Assembly: GCF_003286085.1 (NCBI RefSeq)
Contig: NW_020825445.1
Coordinates: 62,001 to 126,000 of the forward strand
Direction: 5' to 3'
DNA from: Drosophila persimilis
Taxonomy: Eukaryota; Arthropoda; Insecta; Diptera; Drosophilidae
Length of the DNA stretch: 64,000 bases
Below, piece by piece: positions 10,326 to 22,240 of the stretch. How positions within the stretch are numbered: position 1 is the first letter of the stretch; each line of letters begins with the position of its first letter. The notes under the pieces were generated by a model. The model made no database searches and was not told the DNA's origin. It saw only the letters and a program-made list of their open reading frames with translations. Both the position numbers and the translations under genes were made by a program.

Positions 10326-13180
10326 GGAAGAAAGAGTCTTATCAAATAAAAAACAAACTGTAATAATTAACAAATACTAATTATAATACGAAAGTATGCG
10401 AGATCCAAGCGAAAAAGTTACCCTCTGCTTATATTAGAAATGGTCCAAAATGTTTATTCAACGAAATTTTTTAAAATTATTTTTGTCTGTTTCGTATTCT
10501 AGGCAAAGAAACCGGAGAATCAGTCGGAAAAGGCAGAGTCGGGTGGAAGCGGGTCGCAGGCAGAGTCCAGCGACAGCCATTTGCAGCCTCTGAAAAGACA
10601 TAATGCACAACATTATAAAAAGCAATCTAGACATGGACAACAGCAAGGAGAGCCTGACGATAAGTCCTGCTTTAGCCGGCAGGGCGTCATCACCTCTCTG
10701 CGCAACAACGGTGGTACCATCGATATGTACATCACCTTCGACGGGCAGGCTTCCAAACATATACATATCAGCTGCCTATCAGCTAGACGTGGGTCGACGT
10801 AGTCGAGTATTTGGGGTACAAGAAGGGGGAAAAGGACTCCCTGAAGCAGAACTGGGGAGAACCAGTCACCGAATCAACGGTATGGCCTGACCGATCCAAT
10901 CCATCCCTAAAGCAACAAATATATCATACCAAATATATAAGTCCCATTCATCCCCTTTCAGATGCTTCGGGATATGTAGGAATTAAAGCTTAAAGGCTCC
11001 ACCTACTTCAAAACGCAGAAGCGTATCATCCATGGCATGGTCATCGAGCGCCAGAAGTCCACTATCGAACTGTTAACCAGCTCGGGCCGTCAAAAGTATG
11101 AATGTCCAGATGACATTTGTGCCAAAGAAGAGCGACTGGGTGACACTCAAATGCGCTGTCCAACTGGACGATGGCTATGTGGACAAGCAGGGGGAAATTC
11201 TCGAGTTGCTGAAGGTGTTTCCAGCACGAGGTTGAGCGCTGTTTCCCAGAGTTCGTTGATCTTGGCAACTATGCCTATTTGCTGCGGGAGGCTTTCCCCA
11301 CTGGTACAGATCTTCACACGGGCGATTACGTCCTGGCGTAAGTTGAATATGATGGGATGAATGGGAACATTAAATATAAATTGTTGCAATAATCCTTACT
11401 CCTTCAGTCGAAATTCACGCATCGCGCCATCAAAGTGACCCCGCATCAATAAAGAGAAGACCTATTGCGCCGCTCAGGCGGTCACCATCACTGACCCAAA
11501 CCGCTCCATAACCACCGAGCTGTATGAGAAGCGTAAGATCACCCTCCAGGTACAAAACAATACGAATCGCAAGTTGGAGCTTCTGAAAGTTCAGCTACAG
11601 AATGGGGCCTAGTCATATATGAGTGTGATCGAGCCAATTGCCAAGACCAGTATTTCTGTTGACGACAGCCTATTGGTGATCCTTGAGGTGGAGTTCCGCT
11701 GCATCGGCGAATGGGCGGAGAAATATACCCTGCACTTCGATAATTTTAAGGTGGAGCGCATTTTCAAGATCGTTGCCTGCAAAACACGTCGGCCTGCAGG
11801 CCGTCGAGGCCGAGCACCATCTGGTTGCGACCGAATGTTTGGTGATGCATTGGCGGCTTTGAAGTTCCAGAGATTCTGCGCAATGTTTACCTGAGAGAAT
11901 CCCAGGTCGATGACCTAGAGAGATTGTATCCGTGCTCGAAAGAGGCCCTGTGCATGGCCAACTATGTTCAGCGCTTCTGTTTCTTCTTGCATCTGGAGGA
12001 AATGGAAGTGCTCATTAGAATTTGAAGATTTTACAGACACAGGGCTCACATGAAAAGGGAAGGGGAGTACCTCTCCCTCAAAATCGAGTAGGGAAGGGGA
12101 GTACCTCTCCCATGGGCGAGCAGTCTTTAATATCCTGCGGGGCGAGGCCAAGAACCTGCCGTACGTGATCTTCGGTCCGCCCGGAACCGGCCAGACCGTC
12201 ACCCTGGTGGAGGCGGTGCTGCAGATGGTACAAAATCGCATCTTGCTGGCCGCACCCTCGAACATTGTCGCGGATCTCATTACCAAGCTAATCATTGCCA
12301 GCAAAGCGCTGACCACTGGCGAATTCATTCGAATCGTCCGGCAAAGAACTCATTCCACCCGATCTTATGACCAACTGTGCCACCTTGGACATATGCGCCA
12401 AAGAAATCGCTGAAGACACCGTAAGTACATTCCATTCCATTCAGTTCTTCTAAAGCAATCTGTAACTCTGAATCTCCCCATCCCGCTCAGATGCTAATCA
12501 CCAAGTCGTGTCTGAAGCTGCGTCGCCACAGAGAGATTTTGGGTGCCCATCGCTTGATCATCGGCACCTGTGCCACCCTGGGAAACCCTATGCCGATGTC
12601 ATTTCCGGGCGGACACTTCACCCACCTGTTTATGGATGAGACTGGCCAGTCGACCGAGCCGGAGACGCTGATGCCGGCAGCTCTGCTTTCCAAGGATCGG
12701 GGTCGGGTCATCCTGGCCGGTGATCCGCATCAGTTGCAGCCTGTAGTTCACAGCAGCTATGGACGTGCCTGTGGTTTCGGCACCTCCATGCTGGAGCGCC
12801 TGCTGAACACTCGAACTATCGGACCCTGCCCTCGATCATGGCCACATATAGTAAGCTGGACACAGCTATTGTCATGAAAAAGGTTGACCCGATTGAAAAG
12901 TTCCAAGGACAGGTGAGCAGACATGAAGTCTTATGCAATCTATATAGTATGTAATGTATATTCTTGATCTACAAATATAACCCAGGAGCGCGACATAGTG
13001 CTGATTTCCACTGTGCGCTCCACTGGAGACTATATAAGCCATAAGCGCATGAATTTGGCCATAGCGCGCGCCCGCGCATTTTTGGTCATATACGGTAATC
13101 CCCATCTCCTCAGCGTCGACGACAATTGTCGTCATCTCATCAACCATAGCTTTATTTCCTTATGGAATACAAATACATAA
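10050..13180 (+). pseudogene. armi: Decayed armitage (armi) helicase gene
   Basis: Armi/MOV10L1 is an SF1B RNA helicase that feeds piRNA precursors to Piwi. Pieces of the protein appear in order on the plus strand but in changing frames with stops between them. They are an N-terminal exon ending GTAQ near 10151, a block with QGVITSLRNNGG near 10680, a beta-rich middle (11450-11870), and the helicase core. Motif I reads GPPGTGQT at 12174-12197, where the family has GPPGTGKT, so the catalytic Walker A lysine is Gln. Motif II is DETGQ (12635), motif III GDPHQLQPVV (12719), and motif VI NLAIARAR (about 13050). Introns survive at about 12421-12490 and 12914-12987, so this is not a retrocopy. The position beside CycJ matches the D. 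melanogaster order as I recall it, suggesting the ancestral locus. A working armi would have to be elsewhere. The identification rests on motifs and synteny, not a database search. Confidence 0.8.
10294..10324. repeat. Homopolymer of 31 G
   Basis: An uninterrupted G run inside the first intron-like part of the armi remnant. Its length is likely unreliable in any assembly. Confidence 0.9.
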
Positions 13181-13504
13181 ATATTAGAACGAAGAACGAA
13201 CGAAAAACATACTCATTGTGGGGAAGAAATTTCATGATTACTGTAAGGCGTATGTATATATGTATATGTGTAAATTTCAATTTATAAAGAGAAATCCACA
13301 TATGTTTCTCTACAAATTGGCCTTTGGTAGCCAAAATGGGGCTGGTAAAAAACTGCCAGGAAGCAGCCGCCCCTTTTATGGTGTCGCTGCGAAGAAAGAG
13401 ATAGCATGAGAGAAAAAAAACGCCAAATTAGTGTTCGTAGCCGTCGTCGGACACGTCTATGTTTTTCAACACACAAAGCCCGCCAAGCCAGCAGAGTTTG
13501 ATCT

Positions 13505-13640
13505 GTAAGTGGTAACAATCGATCATCTCTGCCCCAGGCGCCGCTCCCAGCACAACTGGTGAGCCAAACTGACGCATATGTATCCCTATCTATCGTTCCC
13601 ACTGCATGCTTTTCCCTTAAGACTGTCTCTGTTTTCGCAG
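13505..13640 (+). promoter_or_regulatory. Possible 5' UTR intron of CycJ
   Basis: A consensus donor GTAAGT at 13505 and an acceptor TTTTCGCAG ending at 13640 could frame a 136-nt leader intron. The same pair recurs in every unit. If it is used, transcription starts upstream of 13505; if the Motif-1 site at 13724 sets the start, this intron is not used. Confidence 0.4.
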
Positions 13641-13723
13641 TTTAGTAAAGTTTAATTAAATAAGTGCGCTGCGACAGCCAAAGTTTGGCAGCCCTGTTCT
13701 TTTAAACGACAGCACACGGCGGA

Positions 13724-13734
13724 CGGTCACATTG
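13724..13734 (+). promoter_or_regulatory. Core-promoter Motif-1-like site, repeated in all CycJ units
   Basis: CGGTCACATTG resembles Drosophila core promoter Motif 1 (YGGTCACACTR, bound by M1BP). It lies 121 bp before the CycJ ATG and recurs at the same offset in the other units, for example at 16509. One position departs from the consensus. Confidence 0.5.
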
Positions 13735-13844
13735 ACAAGAGCCGTTAGAGCGGACATGTTTTTCTTGTTGTGTTCTTTGTAAAAAAAAGCCGCAAGTCAT
13801 AATTTTTGTAGACTGCGGAATTAGATTAAAAAAACGTAATTTTA

Positions 13845-15480
13845 ATGCAAGTGAATGAAATGGCGCCAACCACCATCGAAGAGAATGCTTTTGCATTAGG
13901 AAAGCGAGATGTACCGGATCAGTTTCAACTGGATCCTGAGGTTCGAGGCGGTGTTTTTTTGTTTTTTTTTTTTTTTGGTAGCTACAAAAAAAATACCTAC
14001 TTGCAGCGTCTCTGGAAGACGCATTGGCTCACCGATTATGCCCAGGACATATTTGTGAACATGAAGGAGGCAGAGATGCGTCGTCGTCCCATATTATTCA
14101 ACTCCATGCAGCTGGAGGAGCGCCCCAAATTGTTGCAGCTTTGTATATTCGCAGCGCAAAAGTACAAACTGAATCGCGCCTCAGTGCATTTGGGTAAATA
14201 TGTGCGAATATCCTGCTGCTATTGATCACATTCATATTCCCAAATCCAATCCCACTTAACCAGGTATCTACTATATGGATTGTATGACCGACTACTACAC
14301 GATTAGTAGCGAAAAACTGCCATTGCTGGCCCTCACATGTCTTCACATTGCGGCCCAGATCGAAGACAACGATGCGAGTGTGCCGCGCTACAGCGAACTG
14401 AACTGCCTGATACCTGATTCGTTGTACACCGTTTTCGAATACATTGTGTTGGAGCGCAAGGTGCTGGCCAGCCTGAATTTTGAGCTAATGCGTCCCACCA
14501 CGGCCAGCTTTGTGGAGTTTTTTGCTTGCAGCTTCCTCACGCGCAACGACTTCGCCCACTACAAGGCCATGCTGGAGAACAATCCTAGCGAGCAGAACGA
14601 TCAATCGCCATTGCAATACGAAAGCTTTGCAGTCATGATGTCGGCCTTGTCGCAGCTGCTGCTTCGCCTGGCAGACTGTACATTGAGCAGTAAGCATCGA
14701 GTGACTTTCCTATTAAAATCGTAATCAAGTAAACTATTTTCTCTTTCAGTTACAAGTTTTGCAAACGCGCGACCTTCTTTATTGGCCGCCGCCTGCATAG
14801 GAGCGGTGCGTCATCTAAGCGGACTCAAGTGCTGGTCACAGTATCTCTCCAAACTGACATCTTATCCGGAACACGAGGTTGAGCCATTGGTGGGGGAGAT
14901 CACAAAGTACTATAACTGGCAGCAGAACAGCTCCGTGGCGCCCAATGCCCTGCCAACATACGTAAACATGGGCCCATCTTCGGCAGATACCATTAATCCC
15001 AATTGCTCCACAACGGACTCTGGCATTGGCGATTCGATGGTCATAATGAAGGAATCGGTGACCGTGCAGCATGATAACATTACTGTGCAGTTGCAGAAAC
15101 CTGCTGTTCCAGGGTCCGATCTAGCTGGAGTTGTTCAAGAAGAGCCGCAGGAACCAGCTGACTTTTCTCAGGAAGAGCTGCAGATAGCAGCTGTCTTTTC
15201 TCAAGGAGAGCTGCAGGAACAAACTGCCTTTTCTCAGGGAGAGCTGCAGATAACAGCTGTCTTTTCTCTAGCAGAGCTGCAGGAACAGACTGACTTACAA
15301 TACGAAGAGCAGCAGACACAGACAACCTTAGAGCTGAATGAATTAGCATTAGACTCCAAGGAAAAAGCGAAGAAATTAGATAGAGAAGTGGTCATAAAAG
15401 AACTGGAACGTGCTTTCAAGCGCAAGCGTATAGATTATGACTGCCAAGATGAGCCGCAAGCGAAGCGTCTTACCGACTGA
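13845..15480 (+). CDS. CycJ: Cyclin J, array copy 1
   Basis: Four exons (13845-13940, 14007-14193, 14264-14689, 14750-15480) give 479 residues with introns of 66, 70 and 60 nt. Residues about 33-165 form a cyclin N-box (RLWKTHWLTDYAQDIF, then a helix with KLLQLCIFAAQKYKLNRASV, then YYMDCMTDYY and LPLLALTCLHIAAQIED). Residues about 165-300 form the C-box. The tail after about 330 is Gln/Glu-rich with four 11-residue repeats of the type FSQGELQ, and ends in a basic KRKRIDYD segment. Cyclin J is a germline and early-embryo cyclin partnering Cdks; the D. melanogaster protein is shorter as I recall. The usual cyclin SKYEE-type lysine position reads AAQIED, which may weaken classical Cdk contact. 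The first ATG (13845) is used; an in-frame ATG at 13860 has the better start context. The intron 1 donor GTTCGA is weak. Confidence 0.9.
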
Positions 15481-15679
15481 CCAATTTCAATATTTTGAGC
15501 GCACTGAAGATGATTGCTAAGCAAATAGGTTTATAATTTCATAGAAGTACCAGAAACACTTACACACTATTCTTTAAACACATACCCCACGCGGATGGGT
15601 ATACTTCAAAATCATGCTTTTTCTCATGCGATATCCCCATTCAATTGTATTGAACACTCCCATATCGTAATGCATACAC

Positions 15680-15945
15680 GATTGAAAAGTTCCAAGGACA
15701 GGTGAGCACACATGAAGTCTTATGCAATCTGTATAGTATGTAATGTATATTTATCTTGATCTATATAACCCAGGAGCGCGACATAATGCTGATTTCCACT
15801 GTGCGCTTCACTGGAGAGCCCTTATATCCCATAAGCGCATGAATTTGGCCATAGCTCTCGCCCGCTCATATACGGTAGTCCCGTCTCCATCTTCTCAGCG
15901 TTGACGACAATTGGCGTCATCTCATCAACCATAGCTTTATTTCCA
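15680..15945 (+). pseudogene. armi 3' scrap, unit 2
   Basis: This begins inside the armi motif V exon (IEKFQGQ), keeps the intron with its CAG acceptor, and continues through the motif VI exon. Compared with the flank copy at 12891-13180 it lacks about 11 bp after the CGCCCGC block and has several other changes. Those changes are shared by units 2-8, so they arose before the array expanded. Confidence 0.85.
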
Positions 15946-16629
15946 AATGGAATACAAATACATAAATATTAGAACGAAGAACGAACGAAAAACATACTCA
16001 TTGTGGGGAAGAAATTTCATGATTACTGTAAGGGGTATGTATATATGTATATGTGTAAATTTCAATTTATAAAGAGAAATCCACATATGTTTCTCTACAA
16101 ATTGGCCTTTGGTAGCCAAAATGGGGCTAGTAAAAAACTGCCAGGAAGCAGCCGCCCCTTTTATGGTGTCGCTGCGAAGAAAGAGATAGCATGAGAGAAA
16201 AAAAACGCCAAATTAGTGTTCGTAGCCGTCGTCGGACACGTCTATGTTTTTCAACACACAAAGCCCGCCAAGCCAGCAGAGTTTGATCTGTAAGTGGTAA
16301 CAATCGATCATCTCTGCCCCAGGCGCCGCTCCCAGCACAACTGGTGAGCCAAACTGACGCATATGTATCTCTATCTATCGTTCCCACTGCATGCTTTTCC
16401 CTTAAGACTGTCTCTGTTTTCGCAGTTTAGTAAAGTTTAATTAAATAAGTGCGCTGCGACAGCCGAAGTTTGGCAGCCCTGTTCTTTTAAACGACAGCAC
16501 ACGGCGGACGGTCACATTGACAAGAGCCGTTAGAGCGGACATGTTTTTCTTGTTGTGTTCTTTGTAAAAAAAAGCCGCAAGTCATAATTTTTGTAGACTG
16601 CGGAATTAGATTAAAAAAACGTAATTTTA

Positions 16630-18266
16630 ATGCAAGTGAATGAAATGGCGCCAACCACCATCGAAGAGAATGCTTTTGCATTAGGAAAGCGAGATGTACC
16701 GGATCAGTTTCAACTGGATCCTGAGGTTCGAGGCGGTGTTTTTTTGTTTTTTTTTTTTTTTTGGTAGCTACAAAAAAAATACCTACTTGCAGCGTCTCTG
16801 GAAGACGCATTGGCTCACCGATTATGCCCAGGACATATTTGTGAACATGAAGGAGGCAGAGATGCGTCGTCGTCCCATATTATTCAACTCCATGCAGCTG
16901 GAGGAGCGCCCCAAATTGTTGCAGCTTTGTATATTCGCAGCGCAAAAGTACAAACTGAATCGCGCCTCAGTGCATTTGGGTAAATATGTGCGAATATCCT
17001 GCTGCTATTGATCACATTCATATTCCCAAATCCAATCCCACTTAACCAGGTATCTACTATATGGATTGTATGACCGACTACTACACGATTAGTAGCGAAA
17101 AACTGCCATTGCTGGCCCTCACATGTCTTCACATTGCGGCCCAGATCGAAGACAACGATGCGAGTGTGCCGCGCTACAGCGAACTGAACTGCCTGATACC
17201 TGATTCGTTGTACACCGTTTTCGAATACATTGTGTTGGAGCGCAAGGTGATGGCCAGCCTGAATTTTGAGCTAATGCGTCCCACCACGGCCAGCTTTGTG
17301 GAGTTTTTTGCTTGCAGCTTCCTCACGCGCAACGACTTCGCCCACTACAAGGCCATGCTGGAGAACAATCCTAGCGAGCAGAACGATCAATCGCCATTGC
17401 AATACGAAAGCTTTGCAGTCATGATGTCGGCCTTGTCGCAGCTGCTGCTTCGCCTGGCAGACTGTACATTGAGCAGTAAGCATCGAGTGACTTTCCTATT
17501 AAAATCGTAATCAAGTAAACTATTTTCTCTTTCAGTTACAAGTTTTGCAAACGCGCGACCTTCTTTATTGGCCGCCGCCTGCATAGGAGCGGTGCGTCAT
17601 CTAAGCGGACTCAAGTGCTGGTCACAGTATCTCTCCAAACTGACATCTTATCCGGAACACGAGGTTGAGCCATTGGTGGGGGAGATCACAAAGTACTATA
17701 ACTGGCAGCAGAACAGCTCCGTGGCGCCCAATGCCCTGCCAACATACGTAAACATGGGCCCATCTTCGGCAGATACCATTAATCCCAATTGCTCCACAAC
17801 GGACTCTGGCATTGGCGATTCGATGGTCATAATGAAGGAATCGGTGACCGTGCAGCATGATAACATTACTGTGCAGTTGCAGAAACCTGCTGTTCCAGGG
17901 TCCGATCTAGCTGGAGTTGTTCAAGAAGAGCCGCAGGAACCAGCTGACTTTTCTCAGGAAGAGCTGCAGATAGCAGCTGTCTTTTCTCAAGGAGAGCTGC
18001 AGGAACAAACTGCCTTTTCTCAGGGAGAGCTGCAGATAACAGCTGTCTTTTCTCTAGCAGAGCTGCAGGAACAGACTGACTTACAATACGAAGAGCAGCA
18101 GACACAGACAACCTTAGAGCTGAATGAATTAGCATTAGACTCCAAGGAAAAAGCGAAGAAATTAGATAGAGAAGTGGTCATAAAAGAACTGGAACGTGCT
18201 TTCAAGCGCAAGCGTATAGATTATGACTGCCAAGATGAGCCGCAAGCGAAGCGTCTTACCGACTGA
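16630..18266 (+). CDS. CycJ: Cyclin J, array copy 2
   Basis: Exons are 16630-16725, 16793-16979, 17050-17475 and 17536-18266, with 479 residues. It differs from copy 1 by Leu to Met in the C-box (ERKVMASL) and one extra T in intron 1 (67 nt). Like copy 1 it lacks the 45-nt hairpin segment after the stop. All frames and splice sites are intact. Confidence 0.9.
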
Positions 18267-18465
18267 CCAATTTCAATATTTTGAGCGCACTGAAGATGAT
18301 TGCTAAGCAAATAGGTTTATAATTTCATAGAAGTACCAGAAACACTTACACACTATTCTTTAAACACATACCCCACGCGGATGGGTATACTTCAAAATCA
18401 TGCTTTTTCTCATGCGATATCCCCATTCAATTGTATTGAACACTCCCATATCGTAATGCATACAC

Positions 18466-18731
18466 GATTGAAAAGTTCCAAGGACAGGTGAGCACACATG
18501 AAGTCTTATGCAATCTGTATAGTATGTAATGTATATTTATCTTGATCTATATAACCCAGGAGCGCGACATAATGCTGATTTCCACTGTGCGCTTCACTGG
18601 AGAGCCCTTATATCCCATAAGCGCATGAATTTGGCCATAGCTCTCGCCCGCTCATATACGGTAGTCCCGTCTCCATCTTCTCAGCGTTGACGACAATTGG
18701 CGTCATCTCATCAACCATAGCTTTATTTCCA
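18466..18731 (+). pseudogene. armi 3' scrap, unit 3
   Basis: Essentially identical to the scrap of unit 2, with the same shared deletion. Confidence 0.85.
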
Positions 18732-19415
18732 AATGGAATACAAATACATAAATATTAGAACGAAGAACGAACGAAAAACATACTCATTGTGGGGAAGAAA
18801 TTTCATGATTACTGTAAGGGGTATGTATATATGTATATGTGTAAATTTCAATTTATAAAGAGAAATCCACATATGTTTCTCTACAAATTGGCCTTTGGTA
18901 GCCAAAATGGGGCTAGTAAAAAACTGCCAGGAAGCAGCCGCCCCTTTTATGGTGTCGCTGCGAAGAAAGAGATAGCATGAGAGAAAAAAAACGCCAAATT
19001 AGTGTTCGTAGCCGTCGTCGGACACGTCTATGTTTTTCAACACACAAAGCCCGCCAAGCCAGCAGAGTTTGATCTGTAAGTGGTAACAATCGATCATCTC
19101 TGCCCCAGGCGCCGCTCCCAGCACAACTGGTGAGCCAAACTGACGCATATGTATCCCTATCTATCGTTCCCACTGCATGCTTTTCCCTTAAGACTGTCTC
19201 TGTTTTCGCAGTTTAGTAAAGTTTAATTAAATAAGTGCGCTGCGACAGCCGAAGTTTGGCAGCCCTGTTCTTTTAAACGACAGCACACGGCGGACGGTCA
19301 CATTGACAAGAGCCGTTAGAGCGGACATGTTTTTCTTGTTGTGTTCTTTGTAAAAAAAAGCCGCAAGTCATAATTTTTGTAGACTGCGGAATTAGATTAA
19401 AAAAACGTAATTTTA

Positions 19416-21052
19416 ATGCAAGTGAATGAAATGGCGCCAACCACCATCGAAGAGAATGCTTTTGCATTAGGAAAGCGAGATGTACCGGATCAGTTTCAAC
19501 TGGATCCTGAGGTTCGAGGCGGTGTTTTTTTGTTTTTTTTTTTTTTTTGGTAGCTACAAAAAAAATACCTACTTGCAGCGTCTCTGGAAGACGCATTGGC
19601 TCACCGATTATGCCCAGGACATATTTGTGAACATGAAGGAGGCAGAGATGCGTCGTCGTCCCATATTATTCAACTCCATGCAGCTGGAGGAGCGCCCCAA
19701 ATTGTTGCAGCTTTGTGTATTCGCAGCGCAAAAGTACAAACTGAATCGCGCCTCAGTGCATTTGGGTAAATATGTGCGAATATCCTGCTGCTATTGATCA
19801 CATTCATATTCCCAAATCCAATCCCACTTAACCAGGTATCTACTATATGGATTGTATGACCGACTACTACACGATTAGTAGCGAAAAACTGCCATTGCTG
19901 GCCCTCACATGTCTTCACATTGCGGCCCAGATCGAAGACAACGATGCGAGTGTGCCGCGCTACAGCGAACTGAACTGCCTGATACCTGATTCGTTGTACA
20001 CCGTTTTCGAATACATTGTGTTGGAGCGCAAGGTGCTGGCCAGCCTGAATTTTGAGCTAATGCGTCCCACCACGGCCAGCTTTGTGGAGTTTTTTGCTTG
20101 CAGCTTCCTCACGCGCAACGACTTCGCCCACTACAAGGCCATGCTGGAGAACAATCCTAGCGAGCAGAACGATCAATCGCCATTGCAATACGAAAGCTTT
20201 GCAGTCATGATGTCGGCCTTGTCGCAGCTGCTGCTTCGCCTGGCAGACTGTACATTGAGCAGTAAGCATCGAGTGACTTTCCTATTAAAATCGTAATCAA
20301 GTAAACTATTTTCTCTTTCAGTTACAAGTTTTGCAAACGCGCGACCTTCTTTATTGGCCGCCGCCTGCATAGGAGCGGTGCGTCATCTAAGCGGACTCAA
20401 GTGCTGGTCACAGTATCTCTCCAAACTGACATCTTATCCGGAACACGAGGTTGAGCCATTGGTGGGGGAGATCACAAAGTACTATAACTGGCAGCAGAAC
20501 AGCTCCGTGGCGCCCAATGCCCTGCCAACATACGTAAACATGGGCCCATCTTCGGCAGATACCATTAATCCCAATTGCTCCACAACGGACTCTGGCATTG
20601 GCGATTCGATGGTCATAATGAAGGAATCGGTGACCGTGCAGCATGATAACATTACTGTGCAGGTGCAGAAACCTGCTGTTCCAGGGTCCGATCTAGCTGG
20701 AGTTGTTCAAGAAGAGCCGCAGGAACCAGCTGTCTTTTCTCAGGAAGAGCTGCAGATAGCAGCTGTCTTTTCTCAAGGAGAGCTGCAGGAACAAGCTGCC
20801 TTTTCTCAGGGAGAACTGCAGATAACAGCTGTCTTTTCTCTAGCAGAGCTGCAGGAACAGACTGACTTACAATACGAAGAGCAGCAGACACAGACAACCT
20901 TAGAGCTGAATGAATTAGCATTAGACTCCAAGGAAAAAGCGAAGAAATTAGATAGAGAAGTGGTCATAAAAGAACTGGAACGTGCTTTCAAGCGCAAGCG
21001 TATAGATTATGACTGCCAAGATGAGTCGCAAGCGAAGCGTCTTACCGACTGA
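19416..21052 (+). CDS. CycJ: Cyclin J, array copy 3
   Basis: Exons are 19416-19511, 19579-19765, 19836-20261 and 20322-21052, with 479 residues. Changes from copy 1 are Ile to Val in the N-box helix (LCVFAAQKYK), and in the tail ITVQVQKP, EPAVFSQE, EQAAFSQGE and a Pro to Ser near the end (CQDESQ). Some of these tail states are shared with copy 8, suggesting either ancestry or gene conversion. The 45-nt hairpin segment follows the stop at about 21071-21115. Confidence 0.9.
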
Positions 21053-21070
21053 CCAATTTCCATATTTTGA

Positions 21071-21115
21071 TTCGGTAATCAGGTTTACCGAAGACCAAAA
21101 CACTCACAAGCTCAA
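21071..21115 (+). promoter_or_regulatory. 45-nt 3' UTR hairpin segment (present after copies 3-8)
   Basis: The segment begins with TTCGGTAA, a 6-nt loop and TTACCGAA, a perfect 8-bp stem, just after the CycJ stop codon. It is absent after copies 1 and 2 (junction at about 15498 and 18284). Copy 8 has one G in the loop. Its function is unknown. Confidence 0.75.
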
Positions 21116-21296
21116 GCGCACTGAAGATGATTGCTAAGCAAATAGGTTTATAATTTCATAGAAGTACCAGAAACACTTACACACTATTCTTTAAACACAT
21201 ACCCCACGCGGATGGGTATACTTCAAAATCATGCTTTTTCTCATGCGATATCCCCATTCAATTGTATTGAACACTCCCATATCGTAATGCATACAC

Positions 21297-21562
21297 GATT
21301 GAAAAGTTCCAAGGACAGGTGAGCACACATGAAGTCTTATGCAATCTGTATAGTATGTAATGTATATTTATCTTGATCTATATAACCCAGGAGCGCGACA
21401 TAATGCTGATTTCCACTGTGCGCTTCACTGGAGAGCCCTTATATCCCATAAGCGCATGAATTTGGCCATAGCTCTCGCCCGCTCATATACGGTAGTCCCG
21501 TCTCCATCTTCTCAGCGTTGACGACAATTGGCGTCATCTCATCAACCATAGCTTTATTTCCA
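21297..21562 (+). pseudogene. armi 3' scrap, unit 4
   Basis: Same structure as unit 2, without extra rearrangement. Confidence 0.85.
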
Positions 21563-22240
21563 AATGGAATACAAATACATAAATATTAGAACGAAGAACG
21601 AACGAAAAACATACTCATTGTGGGGAAGAAATTTCATGATTACTGTAAGGCGTATGTATATATGTATATGTGTAAATTTCAATTTATAAAGAGAAATCCA
21701 CATATGTTTCTCTACAAATTGGCCTTTGGTAGCCAAAATGGGGCTGGTAAAAAACTGCCAGGAAGCAGCCGCCCCTTTTATGGTGTCGCTGCGAAGAAAG
21801 AGATAGCATGAGAGAAAAAAAACGCCAAATTAGTGTTCGTAGCCGTCGTCGGACGCGTCTATGTTTTTCAACACACAAAGCCCGCCAAGCCAGCAGAGTT
21901 TGATCTGTAAGTGGTAACAATCGATCATCTCTGCCCCAGGCGCCGGTCCCAGCACAACTGGTGAGCCAAACTGACGCATATGTATCTATCGTTCCCACTG
22001 CATGCTTTTCCCTTAAGACTGTCTCTGTTTTCGCAGTTTAGTAAAGTTTAATTAAATAAGTGCGCTGCGACAGCCGAAGTTTGGCAGCCCTGTTCTTTTA
22101 AACGACAGCACACGGCGGACGGTCACATTGACAAGAGCCGTTAGAGCGGACATGTTTTTCTTGTTGTGTTCTTTGCAAAAAAAAGCCGCAAGTCATAATT
22201 TTTGTAGACTGCGGAATTAGATTAAAAAAACGTAATTTTA

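Noticed and set aside
13218-13409. 63-codon frame repeated in every array unit upstream of CycJ
   Set aside because: It lies in the 5' flank and repeats only because the unit repeats; nothing marks it as coding.
14098-15425. Minus-strand frames repeated across CycJ exons
   Set aside because: They are shadows of the CycJ coding strand.
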